A DNA stretch of 8,031 nt from Caccovicinus sp051878975 (GTDB lineage Bacteria; Bacillota; Clostridia; Lachnospirales; Lachnospiraceae). Positions 1 through 7,597 of this stretch are shown in pieces. The stretch covers positions 1 to 8,031 of the forward strand of contig JBJELD010000085.1 of assembly GCA_051878975.1 (NCBI GenBank), given 5' to 3'. Made by a program: the position numbers and the translations under genes. Each line of letters opens with the position of its first letter. Position 1 is the first letter of the stretch. A model generated the notes under the pieces. The model searched no databases, was not told the origin of the DNA, and was given only the letters and a program-made list of their open reading frames with translations.

Positions 1-103
1 TCCCGTTATTCTGGTATAACCTGAATTTTCTCAACTTTTCATCGAGTTTCCGAGATTGCTCGATAATCCATCCTCTCCGGTTCTTTTTTCACCTTACAGT
101 CCG

Positions 104-152
104 AAAAAACCGCCGCAGATCTGGAATCTTTTCCCAGCTCTGCGGCGGTTTT
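104..152 (-). terminator. Intrinsic terminator after the sortase gene (probably bidirectional)
   Basis: Directly after the sortase stop codon (153-155) there is a perfect 10-bp inverted repeat: 110-119 (CCGCCGCAGA) pairs with 139-148 (TCTGCGGCGG). A further CTGG/CCAG pairing (121-124 with 134-137) lies inside it. In the minus-strand transcript the hairpin is followed by six U (109-104), the classic rho-independent form. Four T (149-152) on the plus strand mean it could also stop transcription entering from the left. It closes the minus-strand surface-protein/sortase cluster. Positions 1-103 hold no gene I can support. Confidence 0.92.
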
Positions 153-1010
153 CTATTCTTCCAAAGCCTGCTCCTGTGAGGCTTCTGTCTTTTTCGCCAC
201 AACAATCAGACGTCCGTCCTTGTGCGTGTACTCGCAGGTAATCAGACTGATCAGGTGATCACCCCATTGTGCATCAACCCCCGTATCATACACCGACTGG
301 CCCTTCACATACGAAACATAATTGGTAAATGCCTCTTCATTAGCTGCGGAAATCCAGGTATACAGCGGATTGTTCTGGTCCACGGCACTCATGGTAAACA
401 CAGCCATAACCTCATAATCCCCGCAGGCATCCAGCGTATCAAACTGCACGATCGGATGCTGCTCCAAAAAATCCCGGTTCAGATATTTGTCAAGAGCCGC
501 AAACATACTGCCATTTTTCATATGATGTCCATAGATCAGAATATTCCGACAATCCTGTGACAGATCACATTCCTCTGCCACATACGGGGCACCGTAAATA
601 CTGGATTTCTGATCAAAATCATGCGTCAGATAAAAATTCGGGCGGTCCGGACTCTGAAGAACCGGATAATCAATCTTGGTTCCCTCAATTTTCACCCATC
701 CGACCAGATCAGGGTTCTGCTCCCGAATCTTTGGATATGCCTTCAGCCGTGCCTCCCGCGCCGCCCGGATCTCCTCCGGTGTCAATGCCCGCTCGGTCGG
801 TGCCTCTGCCTCATCCTCCTGCTTTCCGGCCTCCGTTTCCGGCTCCGTAAACCCTTCCTCCTGAAGTTCCTCTGCAATCAGATCCGACAGGCCCTCCAGA
901 CGGCTGTCATTCTGCTTCTGGGCCGCCAACTTCTGCACCAGCATCGTCCCGCTTGCCAGAAAAACAAAAATGCACAGCGCCAGAAGGATATTGTAAATCC
1001 ATCTCCTCAC
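153..1010 (-). CDS. srtB: Class B sortase (membrane-anchored transpeptidase)
   Basis: A 285-residue class B sortase, a cysteine transpeptidase that cuts a C-terminal sorting motif in secreted proteins and links them to peptidoglycan or to pilin subunits outside the membrane. A short basic N-terminus and one hydrophobic segment (about residues 5-26) form the signal anchor. An acidic Glu/Ala-rich linker follows (about 36-90), then the sortase barrel (about 95-275). The catalytic residues are visible: His162 in YGHHMKNG, Cys259 in LITCEY and Arg267 in DGRLIVVAKK, with the GSMF context typical of class B. Length fits the family. The start is GTG at 1010-1008. It is chosen because AAGGAGGAG (1025-1017) lies 6 bases upstream, and the nearby ATG is out of frame. 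The gene lies 116 bases downstream of the giant surface-protein gene on the same strand, with its own promoter and a terminator right after the stop. Its real substrate is uncertain, because the neighbour has no visible sorting signal. The symbol rests on class, not on proven orthology. Confidence 0.93.
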   Translation of the reverse strand: MRRWIYNILLALCIFVFLASGTMLVQKLAAQKQNDSRLEGLSDLIAEELQEEGFTEPETEAGKQEDEAEAPTERALTPEEIRAAREARLKAYPKIREQNPDLVGWVKIEGTKIDYPVLQSPDRPNFYLTHDFDQKSSIYGAPYVAEECDLSQDCRNILIYGHHMKNGSMFAALDKYLNRDFLEQHPIVQFDTLDACGDYEVMAVFTMSAVDQNNPLYTWISAANEEAFTNYVSYVKGQSVYDTGVDAQWGDHLISLITCEYTHKDGRLIVVAKKTEASQEQALEE

Positions 1011-1064
1011 TTCCAGCTCCTCCTTCTATCTATCTTTTGAATGATTTTAGTCATTATTTCATTC

Positions 1065-1093
1065 ATTATAGAAGAATTTCCGTCAATTTACAA
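1065..1093 (-). promoter_or_regulatory. Promoter for the sortase gene
   Basis: In the gap between the giant gene and the sortase, the minus strand reads TTGTAA (1093-1088), a 17-base spacer, then a consensus TATAAT (1070-1065). Transcription should begin near 1058, about 48 bases before the GTG start. A 7-bp inverted repeat (TGAATGA at 1038-1044 with TCATTCA at 1059-1065) spans the expected start point and could be an operator or an early hairpin. No terminator is visible after the giant gene, so read-through into the sortase is also possible. Confidence 0.65.
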
Positions 1094-1126
1094 GTCTGCC
1101 GGTCTTTTTTAGCCGTTCTCATCCAA

Positions 1127-4100
1127 TCAGCGAGGGGACTGACCGTAAAGTAAACAGTAACCAACCTCCGCCGGCTCCAGCTCCCGGCCGCTGATCGTCC
1201 GGAAAACCACGGTTCCATCGTACCGTACCTGGACCAGAATGCTTCGTGAGGATACAAAACGGCTCTTTTTATCTGTCACGGTGCGAAGGAAATAGGTTCC
1301 CACCGGCACCTGCTCAAAGCGGACCGTTTCGCCGATCACCCATTCCTGCTCCTGCTCATATTCCATCTCTCCCGATCCGGCGCTCCAGGCAATCCCCTGC
1401 AGCTGCAGCGTGACCTCTTCCTCTGCGATTACAGCCTGAACCTGCACGTCAGCACGGATGACCGCATTCACGAAGTCCTTTTTGCTTCCGTCTCCTGCCA
1501 GAAGATTCTCATTTCCGATCTGCTCCGTTCCATCTCCGATCTCGAAATACCAGACGCCGTCTCCCTCTGCCTGATATCCTTCTGCGAATTCCGTCTCCCA
1601 GACCGCATAGGTTCCGGGAAGCAGACGGCAGGCTCCGCCATAATCTCTCACATAAACGCAGCCCCGGTCATTTTCCTCGAACGCTCCGTCCTCCGCTCTC
1701 GCCGGAACCAGACGATAGGTTCCCTCCTCTTCTTCATCTGTCAGTTCTCCTACAAGACGGTTGCTCCAGGTTTCATACACCAGGAACCGGCTGCCGTTTA
1801 ACGCCTTTTCCGGCTGATCCGCATCCGTCAGAGTCAGCTTTAGGTCTGCTCTCGGAAGATACTGCTCCAGATACCATCCGTCTTCCTCCGAAGCCCCGTA
1901 AAACCCGCTGCTGTCCGCCGTCAGCGTAAGCTTCACCGTCGGCCGGTCTTCCATCTCATTTTCCTGTTCGACCGCTTCCAGTACAGCCTCCACTCCCGCT
2001 TCCTCAATTACAAGCGTCAGAATCGAAGTACCGCCTGATAAACGATACGTTCCGTATGGGAAATCCTCCAGATACAGGAAGCCGTCCCCCGCCTCCTTCA
2101 CCTGCGGGCAGGCCTGATAAGCCTGAAACGCATCCGTTTTTTTATTTTCCGTCCGCGTCTCTTCCTCCGTTTCTGTCTCCACCTTGAGCGTCAGGCCGCA
2201 GTCCCTCAGCAGATTGCCGTTCTGATCTGTAACCGGGATCCGGATATCCACAGACACCGGATAACAGGTTACAGCCGTGCCGTCCTGCGTTTTCTCAGCC
2301 GTTTTTCCGCTGAATTCATAAGAAAATGTTCCATCCTCCTCAGCCGAAACCACTGCTGAAAATTCCGCCGGATCCTCCAGCCCACAAGGTGCCGTCACAT
2401 GAATTTCATAGCCCTCTTCGCCGGCTGTCAGCGGATCCAGCCCCTCAAATACCACCTGTCCGTTTTCATCACTGACAGCCGTTTTGGATTTCAGGCCTCT
2501 TCCTCCCTGATTCCTGTAATCTACATAGGTCAGACTGCATTTCACCTGTTCCAGCGGCTGGCCGTCCTGATCCCGGACTGCAAATTCCAGCAGACCGCCC
2601 TTTATCGTTTCCTTTCCGTTTTCCCAGGAAGCCGGTGTTTCTTCATCTTCCAGACAAATCTGTGTTTTTCCGATAATCAGTTCATGATCCCGGTCTTCCT
2701 TCGGGAAATCCTGCTCCTTCTTCTGGTCCAGAACCACCAGATATTTCGGTTCCGTCCAGCTCTCATAGCCAGGTGCCGGCTTCGTCTCGTCGATTCGATA
2801 CAGAACGTCCGGTTCCACAAACAGGAACAGCGCCATACCCGTTTCGTCCGTGCAGCGTTCCTCCGACTCGCCATCCTCATACGAATCCCAGGAGGTCTCT
2901 TCTTCTTCCGCTTCCATTCTGGTAAGGCAGTAGCGCGCACCCTGCAGAGGATAAGTTTCTGTACGGTTTGAATTTGCACTGACGGCTGTAATCACAACCG
3001 ACGGAATCTCATTTTTCCTCGCCGCGTCTGCCGGAGAAGCATTTTTTGCACCTTCTGCCGAAATCGTGCCCTGCTCCAGCACATCCTTGCCCGCCTTAAG
3101 CTGATAACGGCCCGCAAAGGCTTCCTTGTCCATATCCGCAGTCACAAAGGTACTGAACTCTGCCGCCAGCACTTTACGGCTGTATTCTTCCGGAATCGTG
3201 AAAGAAAGCTCCTGATCGGAAATCTGCAGACTCTCCGCCGCCATCTCTTTCCCGGCTTCCTTCGCATCTTTCTCCGGCCAGATCTGCTCCCGGTCCTTTC
3301 CTTCTGTTCCGTCAGACTCCAGTTCTGTCGTATAAATCCGCAGAGAAGCCGGATCCATGGTCATTTCCTCCGGCCAGGCAGCTGTCAGGATATCATCCGT
3401 CAGATCTGCCTCATTGCGGTTGATGAGAATCGACCAGTCCACTCTCGGCATTGAAAATCCGTCCCAGTCCGAATCCTCCTGCTGATAACGGTCCTCCCGG
3501 TATACTCCAACTGCCGATACAGCCGCTGTATTCCATTCCAGACTGACTGCCTTTTCCACGTTCGTTAACTTCTTCCTGGTTCCTTCCGCTTCCACATAAC
3601 CATCCAGAGCAAATGTCACTGCCATATCGGCCGGTTCCTCCGTGAAAAAGGTATGATCCCGAAACGCTTCTGAAACCTGACAGGTAATAACAAAACGGCA
3701 GCTCACTGGTTCCTCCGATTTATCTGCCTCATCCTCCCCATCCTTCTCTGTTTCCGGTTCCTTCCAGTTCAAAACCGCTGTTCGGTCTTTTTTCTTTGAT
3801 GCCGCAGTCTCCTTTACCTGAATCCATTCTTCTTCCGTGACATCCTTCTCTTTTCCATCCGCATTCTCCATAACCACCCGATCGATTGTCACCTGTTCCA
3901 GACCCTCCGGAAGAGTAATCGTAAGCTGTGGTTCCAGAAGAGAACGCTCCTCCGGATTTATCATCACTTCCCAGCTTACCGTATGTTCCCGGTAATCTGC
4001 CGACTGCTCCAGAAGCATCCAGGAATGCTCCTCTGCAATCTCTGCATCACAGCTTCCCTCCGCCGTCCTGGCTTCCTCGCCCAGAACCGCCGTGTATTCC

Positions 4101-5839
4101 GTCTTACCGGAAGAAATGGAGGTTTCTCCTTCCGATCCGGCAAACACCGTGTCCATTATCTCTGTCTCAAGAGGAATTTCACATGCCCCCTGACCAAGGC
4201 GGAACAGATGCAGTTCCAGTCGGTTCGTCTTTCCCCCGTCCTGCTCCAGCACATAATATCCGCAGAAGCCGTCTTCTTCCTCCAGCTCCTCCTCCATATC
4301 TTCTTCCCAGGCAGGAATCGAAATCTTCTTTCCCGACTTCGCTTCCCAATCCTCTTCCTCTTCATACAAAATCGCTTTTATTGCATCCCCCTCTGCCGGC
4401 GCTCCGGCAAAGCACTGCTCATCTGCCGGAAGCTCTCTGGTAATAACGGCTTCCCGGACATCTTCTCCGTTCTGATTAACAAAAAGCTCCCAGAAGGCCG
4501 TTCCCGTTTCCTTCTCATATCCGTCCTCGCCGGGCTTCTGACTCACCAGGCTGCAGCTGCTGGAAATCTCCAGCCATACTGCCTCGCTGGCAAATCCGTC
4601 TGAATCCATTTCAGCCGGCTCTCCTTGCGCATCTGAAATCCGCTCTGCCTTCCGCTCCCAGTCCGGATGCTCCGGCAAACGCTCCGTTTCTCCGTCCGTC
4701 TTTTCTTCTTTTGCGTCCACTTCCTGAGACTTTGGGCTCCAGACAAATTTGCATCCGCTCTTTAAGTCGGCCTCCCACTGATAAACCGCTTCCTGCTCAG
4801 AGGCAGATACTCGGGTCTGATAGGTAATCCCGACCGGCTGATTCCGATCATGAACCGGAACAATCAGAATCCCTGACTGCTTCTCTTCCTCCTCCGGCGA
4901 GGCCAGCGTGTAAAAACCGGCGCCGGAAATACTTCCCAGAAGTTTTTGGGCATCCTCCGCCGTAAAAATCTCCCCGAACGCCTTTGGCTCCTCCGGCTTA
5001 AGCTCCGATACCGGAATCTGCTCCAGCACCTCTCCCTCTTCCTCTGCCAACGTCACCTCACCATTCTCAAAATCGAAATGATGCCCTTCCTCCAGATCTT
5101 CAATCACGGCAACCAGATAACCGCTTCCGGACTCAAATCCCAGATTCAGCCAGTCCGTCCACTGATACGTTTTCTGCGCTCTTTGCCGGCTTTCCGCCTC
5201 CATCCGGATAAAGGGCTCCATTTTCAGCGTTTCCCTGGAAAGCGGGGCCTCCTTCAGCGTTTTTCCGTCCTGATCGACCAATACTGCCCTCCCAAGGACC
5301 TCCATCTCCAGTGCCTCACCGGATTTCGCATAGGACAAGCGTGTTTCCTCCGTCAGAGAGCATACGAGCCGGCAGACCCATTCGCCAAAATCTCCCTCTT
5401 CCCGTTCCAGAAGACAGGTAAAGGCTCCGTCCTTCATGCTCCAGTCCTCTCCGAAGGTCAGCTTTTTCTCTGCATTTCCATCCGCCTTCAAAAAAGCCTC
5501 CCGCACCTCGTAGCCCTTCGGCACCTCAAAAGAAAGGACCATCTCCGGTTCCTCCGCCGCCACAACGGTAATCTCATACTCCATCTCTCCGCTTTTCTGA
5601 TCCAGGGAAACCTCCTGCTCCAGAGAAAGCGTCTTTTTCTCTTCCGTTTCCTTCCTGGCCGGACTGCTCTCCTCATCCGATTCTTTAGCCCGACTGCTGC
5701 TTTCCGCCTTCGTTTCCTCCTCTGCTTCCGTACTGGCCCGCATGGCCTGACTCTGTCCCTGCGCCGCTCCCGCCGGAATGCAGGTCTGGGCCAGCAAAAG
5801 AATACAAAGACCTGCCGCTGCTTTTCTCTTTATCTTCAT
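1127..5839 (-). CDS. Giant secreted adhesin-like protein with immunoglobulin-like repeats and SpaA/CnaB-type domains; no sorting signal
   Basis: A 1570-residue exported protein, probably a surface adhesin or matrix component. Residues 1-27 are a signal peptide: basic start, hydrophobic core LCILLLAQ, cleavage near AGA/AQ. A Glu/Ser/Lys-rich low-complexity stretch follows (about 34-70). Three related modules open with similar strands, FWELFVNQN (449), SWEVMINPE (622) and DWSILINRN (801). These are about 175 residues apart and resemble the adhesion domains of Cna/Sdr-type proteins. From about 945 come prealbumin-like SpaA/CnaB-type domains (roughly 945-1040, 1083-1170, 1195-1295, 1330-1465, 1470-1545). 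In the fourth, Lys1334 (LKLTLTD), Glu1415 (YAVWETE) and Asn1458 (DFVNAV) sit where isopeptide-forming residues are expected. The protein is very acidic and holds about 20 Cys after the signal peptide. Its C-terminus, GYCLLYGQSPR, lacks an LPXTG-like motif, membrane segment and basic tail, although a sortase gene follows. The start is supported by GGAGG (5851-5847), 7 bases upstream. The ligand is unknown. Confidence 0.88.
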   Translation of the reverse strand: MKIKRKAAAGLCILLLAQTCIPAGAAQGQSQAMRASTEAEEETKAESSSRAKESDEESSPARKETEEKKTLSLEQEVSLDQKSGEMEYEITVVAAEEPEMVLSFEVPKGYEVREAFLKADGNAEKKLTFGEDWSMKDGAFTCLLEREEGDFGEWVCRLVCSLTEETRLSYAKSGEALEMEVLGRAVLVDQDGKTLKEAPLSRETLKMEPFIRMEAESRQRAQKTYQWTDWLNLGFESGSGYLVAVIEDLEEGHHFDFENGEVTLAEEEGEVLEQIPVSELKPEEPKAFGEIFTAEDAQKLLGSISGAGFYTLASPEEEEKQSGILIVPVHDRNQPVGITYQTRVSASEQEAVYQWEADLKSGCKFVWSPKSQEVDAKEEKTDGETERLPEHPDWERKAERISDAQGEPAEMDSDGFASEAVWLEISSSCSLVSQKPGEDGYEKETGTAFWELFVNQNGEDVREAVITRELPADEQCFAGAPAEGDAIKAILYEEEEDWEAKSGKKISIPAWEEDMEEELEEEDGFCGYYVLEQDGGKTNRLELHLFRLGQGACEIPLETEIMDTVFAGSEGETSISSGKTEYTAVLGEEARTAEGSCDAEIAEEHSWMLLEQSADYREHTVSWEVMINPEERSLLEPQLTITLPEGLEQVTIDRVVMENADGKEKDVTEEEWIQVKETAASKKKDRTAVLNWKEPETEKDGEDEADKSEEPVSCRFVITCQVSEAFRDHTFFTEEPADMAVTFALDGYVEAEGTRKKLTNVEKAVSLEWNTAAVSAVGVYREDRYQQEDSDWDGFSMPRVDWSILINRNEADLTDDILTAAWPEEMTMDPASLRIYTTELESDGTEGKDREQIWPEKDAKEAGKEMAAESLQISDQELSFTIPEEYSRKVLAAEFSTFVTADMDKEAFAGRYQLKAGKDVLEQGTISAEGAKNASPADAARKNEIPSVVITAVSANSNRTETYPLQGARYCLTRMEAEEEETSWDSYEDGESEERCTDETGMALFLFVEPDVLYRIDETKPAPGYESWTEPKYLVVLDQKKEQDFPKEDRDHELIIGKTQICLEDEETPASWENGKETIKGGLLEFAVRDQDGQPLEQVKCSLTYVDYRNQGGRGLKSKTAVSDENGQVVFEGLDPLTAGEEGYEIHVTAPCGLEDPAEFSAVVSAEEDGTFSYEFSGKTAEKTQDGTAVTCYPVSVDIRIPVTDQNGNLLRDCGLTLKVETETEEETRTENKKTDAFQAYQACPQVKEAGDGFLYLEDFPYGTYRLSGGTSILTLVIEEAGVEAVLEAVEQENEMEDRPTVKLTLTADSSGFYGASEEDGWYLEQYLPRADLKLTLTDADQPEKALNGSRFLVYETWSNRLVGELTDEEEEGTYRLVPARAEDGAFEENDRGCVYVRDYGGACRLLPGTYAVWETEFAEGYQAEGDGVWYFEIGDGTEQIGNENLLAGDGSKKDFVNAVIRADVQVQAVIAEEEVTLQLQGIAWSAGSGEMEYEQEQEWVIGETVRFEQVPVGTYFLRTVTDKKSRFVSSRSILVQVRYDGTVVFRTISGRELEPAEVGYCLLYGQSPR

Positions 5840-5846
5840 GTAGAAA

Positions 5847-5851
5847 CCTCC
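5847..5851 (-). promoter_or_regulatory. Ribosome binding site of the giant surface-protein gene
   Basis: GGAGG on the minus strand, with a 7-base spacer to the ATG at 5839. It fixes the start that gives the signal peptide. Confidence 0.85.
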
Positions 5852-5879
5852 ATCTGAACCTCATGCGCTATTCCCGATC

Positions 5880-5902
5880 GCCTTTTTGCCCTGCAAAAAA
5901 GC
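5880..5902 (-). repeat. 10-bp hairpin in the 5' leader of the giant gene
   Basis: In the minus transcript, GCUUUUUUGC (5902-5893) pairs with GCAAAAAGGC (5889-5880) around an AGG loop, with one U-G wobble. It lies between the predicted promoter and the ribosome site. The U run is inside the stem and no U tract follows, so it is not a normal terminator. It may stabilise the mRNA or slow the polymerase. Confidence 0.5.
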
Positions 5903-5932
5903 ATCTTCATGGTAACGGTATTTTATTCCTTA

Positions 5933-5961
5933 AGTATACAATTTTTCCAAATTAATTACAA
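5933..5961 (-). promoter_or_regulatory. Promoter for the giant surface-protein gene
   Basis: The minus strand reads TTGTAA (5961-5956), a 17-base AT-rich spacer, then TATACT (5938-5933). Transcription would start near 5926, giving an ~87-base leader before the ATG at 5839. The -35 box and spacing match those of the sortase promoter. Confidence 0.6.
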
Positions 5962-5969
5962 CGGCATAC

Positions 5970-5999
5970 GCCCATTTAAAATCGCCTGCGGCGTTGGGC
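5970..5999 (-). terminator. Weak candidate terminator after the M20 peptidase gene
   Basis: About 33 bases past the peptidase stop, CGCC (5983-5986) and GGCG (5990-5993) form a short hairpin followed in the minus transcript by A then UUUU (5981-5978). An outer GCCCA/TGGGC pair (5970-5974 with 5995-5999) encloses it. The stem is short, so termination may be partial. Confidence 0.35.
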
Positions 6000-6032
6000 T
6001 CCCGGCTTCTTAACGTGCATTGACACCAACAA

Positions 6033-7307
6033 TCATCGCTGTGATTGACCAGGGAATAATCCGCAGCTTCTGCGGACCAGCTCGCAAAACACCCGCCGGC
6101 ACCGCACAACATCCGGGCGGTCCACATACTCATCCGGCTTGTGCGCCATGGACAGACTGCCCGGACCGTAGGACATACAGTTATGGTTTTTCAGGATTCC
6201 GGCAATCACCGCTGTATCCGTATATCCCGGGAACGGTCCCACCTCAGCCGGACGGCCGTTCACCCGGCAGCAGGCCTCCTGAAGCTTCTCAAGCAGGGGA
6301 GAATGCTCATCCCGCTCTACAAACGGACGGCTTCCGGTAATCACATAGCTGCCTTTCGTTCCCGGGACCGCTTCTTCTGCCGCCCGGATTCCGGCCAGAA
6401 CCGCCTGTTTTGCCCCGGCCTCGTCCATCGGCGGAACCAGCCGCATATCAATCCATACCTTACAGCATTCCGGCACCACATAAGGACGAACGCCTCCCTC
6501 GATCTGCCCGAAGGTCACTGTCGAAATCCCCAGCTCCGGATGGGACGGACATTCCGAAATCTCTTTCCGAATCCGACAGACCGCCTCCGCCATCGCTGCA
6601 ATGGCATCCGCCCCTTTCCAGGGCATACTTGCATGGGCCGTTTCTCCGTTTATCGTCAGTTCAAACCATACCCGTCCCTTGTGGGCCGCCTGGATCTGCC
6701 CGTCCGTGGGCTCCATATCTACAATCCAGTCTTCCGCCGTCACCCAGCCGGAGCGGACCGCCGCCTCAGAGCCTCTCATAAAATCCTCCTCATCTACCGT
6801 TCCGATAAAAACCAGGCTGGTAGGCTGCTCTGCCCGACAGACATCCGGCTGCTCTGCGTTTTCATTTCCTTCCCCACACATCCGATCCGCCGCCCAGGCA
6901 AAGGACACCATGGCACAGGCAAGACCCGCTTTCATATCACACGCCCCTCTTCCGTACAGCCGCTCGATCTGAACGCCGTCCACATCTGTCCGTACCTCAA
7001 TTCGCCCCTCCAGAGGACCGCGGCCTTCGGTCCAGCCCTCCCCAAGGATCACCGTATCCATATGACAGATATACACCAGCGCTTTTCCTTCCGGCGCTCC
7101 CACTCTTGCCATCACATTAAAACGGCCCGGAAGCACTTCCTCCTTCCGGGTTTCCACGCCGCGCCCGGCAAACCAGCGGCAGATCAGCTCCCCGATGTTC
7201 CCTTCATATACACCCGGATCCGTGCTCTCCGTCATAACCAGCCTGCGGGTCAGCTCCCAGGCCTCCCGGTCCAGTTCCTCTTCCGTCATACTTCCCATAT
7301 GTATCAT
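6033..7307 (-). CDS. M20-family zinc metallopeptidase/deacylase (ArgE/DapE type)
   Basis: A cytoplasmic two-metal amidohydrolase of peptidase family M20, which cleaves peptide or N-acyl amide bonds. The exact substrate cannot be read from sequence. With the preferred start the protein has 424 residues. Metal ligands and catalytic residues are all present: His82 and Asp84 (CHMDTV), Asp124 (RGACDMKAG), Glu173-Glu174 (VDEED), Glu199 (DMEPTD), and His389 near the end (SMAHKPDEYV). The inserted dimerisation domain, about 205-310, carries TAHASMP with His225. A short Glu/Cys-containing insertion lies at about 143-160. Length is typical. The start at 7307 is preferred because GGAGGAGAAGG (7320-7310) places GGAGG 8 bases upstream. 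A longer frame from 7331 adds eight residues and overlaps the stop of the fossil ABC-F gene as ATGA, but its GGAGAG is only 3 bases away. No separate promoter is visible, so it is probably transcribed from the ABC-F promoter. Family certain; specific symbol withheld. Confidence 0.93.
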   Translation of the reverse strand: MIHMGSMTEEELDREAWELTRRLVMTESTDPGVYEGNIGELICRWFAGRGVETRKEEVLPGRFNVMARVGAPEGKALVYICHMDTVILGEGWTEGRGPLEGRIEVRTDVDGVQIERLYGRGACDMKAGLACAMVSFAWAADRMCGEGNENAEQPDVCRAEQPTSLVFIGTVDEEDFMRGSEAAVRSGWVTAEDWIVDMEPTDGQIQAAHKGRVWFELTINGETAHASMPWKGADAIAAMAEAVCRIRKEISECPSHPELGISTVTFGQIEGGVRPYVVPECCKVWIDMRLVPPMDEAGAKQAVLAGIRAAEEAVPGTKGSYVITGSRPFVERDEHSPLLEKLQEACCRVNGRPAEVGPFPGYTDTAVIAGILKNHNCMSYGPGSLSMAHKPDEYVDRPDVVRCRRVFCELVRRSCGLFPGQSQR

Positions 7308-7309
7308 AA

Positions 7310-7320
7310 CCTTCTCCTCC
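7310..7320 (-). promoter_or_regulatory. Ribosome binding site that decides the M20 peptidase start
   Basis: GGAGGAGAAGG on the minus strand, with GGAGG 8 bases from the ATG at 7307. It lies inside the longer frame that begins at 7331, and is a far better match and spacing than the GGAGAG ahead of that upstream ATG. Confidence 0.75.
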
Positions 7321-7327
7321 ATTGCAC

Positions 7328-7591
7328 TCATATACTCTCCAAGCCGTCCTGCGTCAGACGATAAACCGTTGTACAGACCTCACGGATATATTTCCGGTCA
7401 TGAGAAATGCTTATAATTGTTCCCTGATATTCCTTCAGCATTTTTCGGATTACCGGTCCTGACCTGCGGAAGGTATCCCAGCCGTTCTCTCACACAGATC
7501 CTCTCTTCCTGCACCTCTGCATAATCCTCCCTTTTACCAGCACTCTCAAATCCTTTTTATGGGTAATCGTTACACCTTTCATCTGCAGCAT
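7328..7591 (-). pseudogene. Fossil ABC-F ATPase gene (ribosome-protection type), internally deleted and frameshifted
   Basis: Three collinear remnants of one ABC-F gene survive. The start (7591-7532) reads MLQMKGVTITHKKDLRVLVK, the typical first strand of an ABC-F protein, with GGGAGG 7 bases upstream. A middle piece (7529-7464, another frame) reads EDYAEVQEERICVRERLGYLPQ in two parts, EDYAEVQEER and RERLGYLPQ, as in the region after Walker A of ATPase domain 1. The end (7450-7328) reads VIRKML-like sequence, then KEYQGTIISISHDRKYIREV and VYRLTQDGLESI, with the SHDR H-loop of ATPase domain 2, and stops at TGA. Full ABC-F proteins have about 500 residues; here about 80 codons remain. Both Walker A motifs, both signature motifs and the linker are missing. 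The first frame stops at TGA 7492-7490. The C-terminal piece is back in the first frame, but no single product results. ABC-F members bind the ribosomal E site, and many confer antibiotic resistance; this copy cannot. The TGA overlaps the longest M20 frame as ATGA. The call rests on recalled family sequence, not a search. Confidence 0.85.
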
Positions 7592-7597
7592 AAAAAA

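Noticed and set aside
1..103. End of a gene or a promoter at the left edge
   Set aside because: No frame is convincing and the TTGAGA/AATAAC-like minus-strand match is too weak to support a promoter.
1010..1129. A hidden sorting signal for the giant protein rescued by frameshift past its stop
   Set aside because: The bases after the stop give no LPXTG-like motif or hydrophobic stretch in the frames read, and the final domain looks complete.
4946..5857. A 303-codon open frame on the plus strand, with others at 2399-2971 and 3928-4603
   Set aside because: These are antisense shadows of the giant gene, created by its Glu-rich codons. They have no credible product, and the minus frame has the signal peptide and domain order.
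5930..6133. A 67-codon minus-strand frame overlapping the end of the M20 gene
   Set aside because: It overlaps the last part of the M20 frame and the promoter of the giant gene, with no ribosome site and no recognisable sequence.
6141..7364. A 407-codon open frame on the plus strand
   Set aside because: It is the antisense shadow of the M20 gene. It is rich in Arg, His and Pro with no recognisable domain, and the minus frame carries all family motifs.
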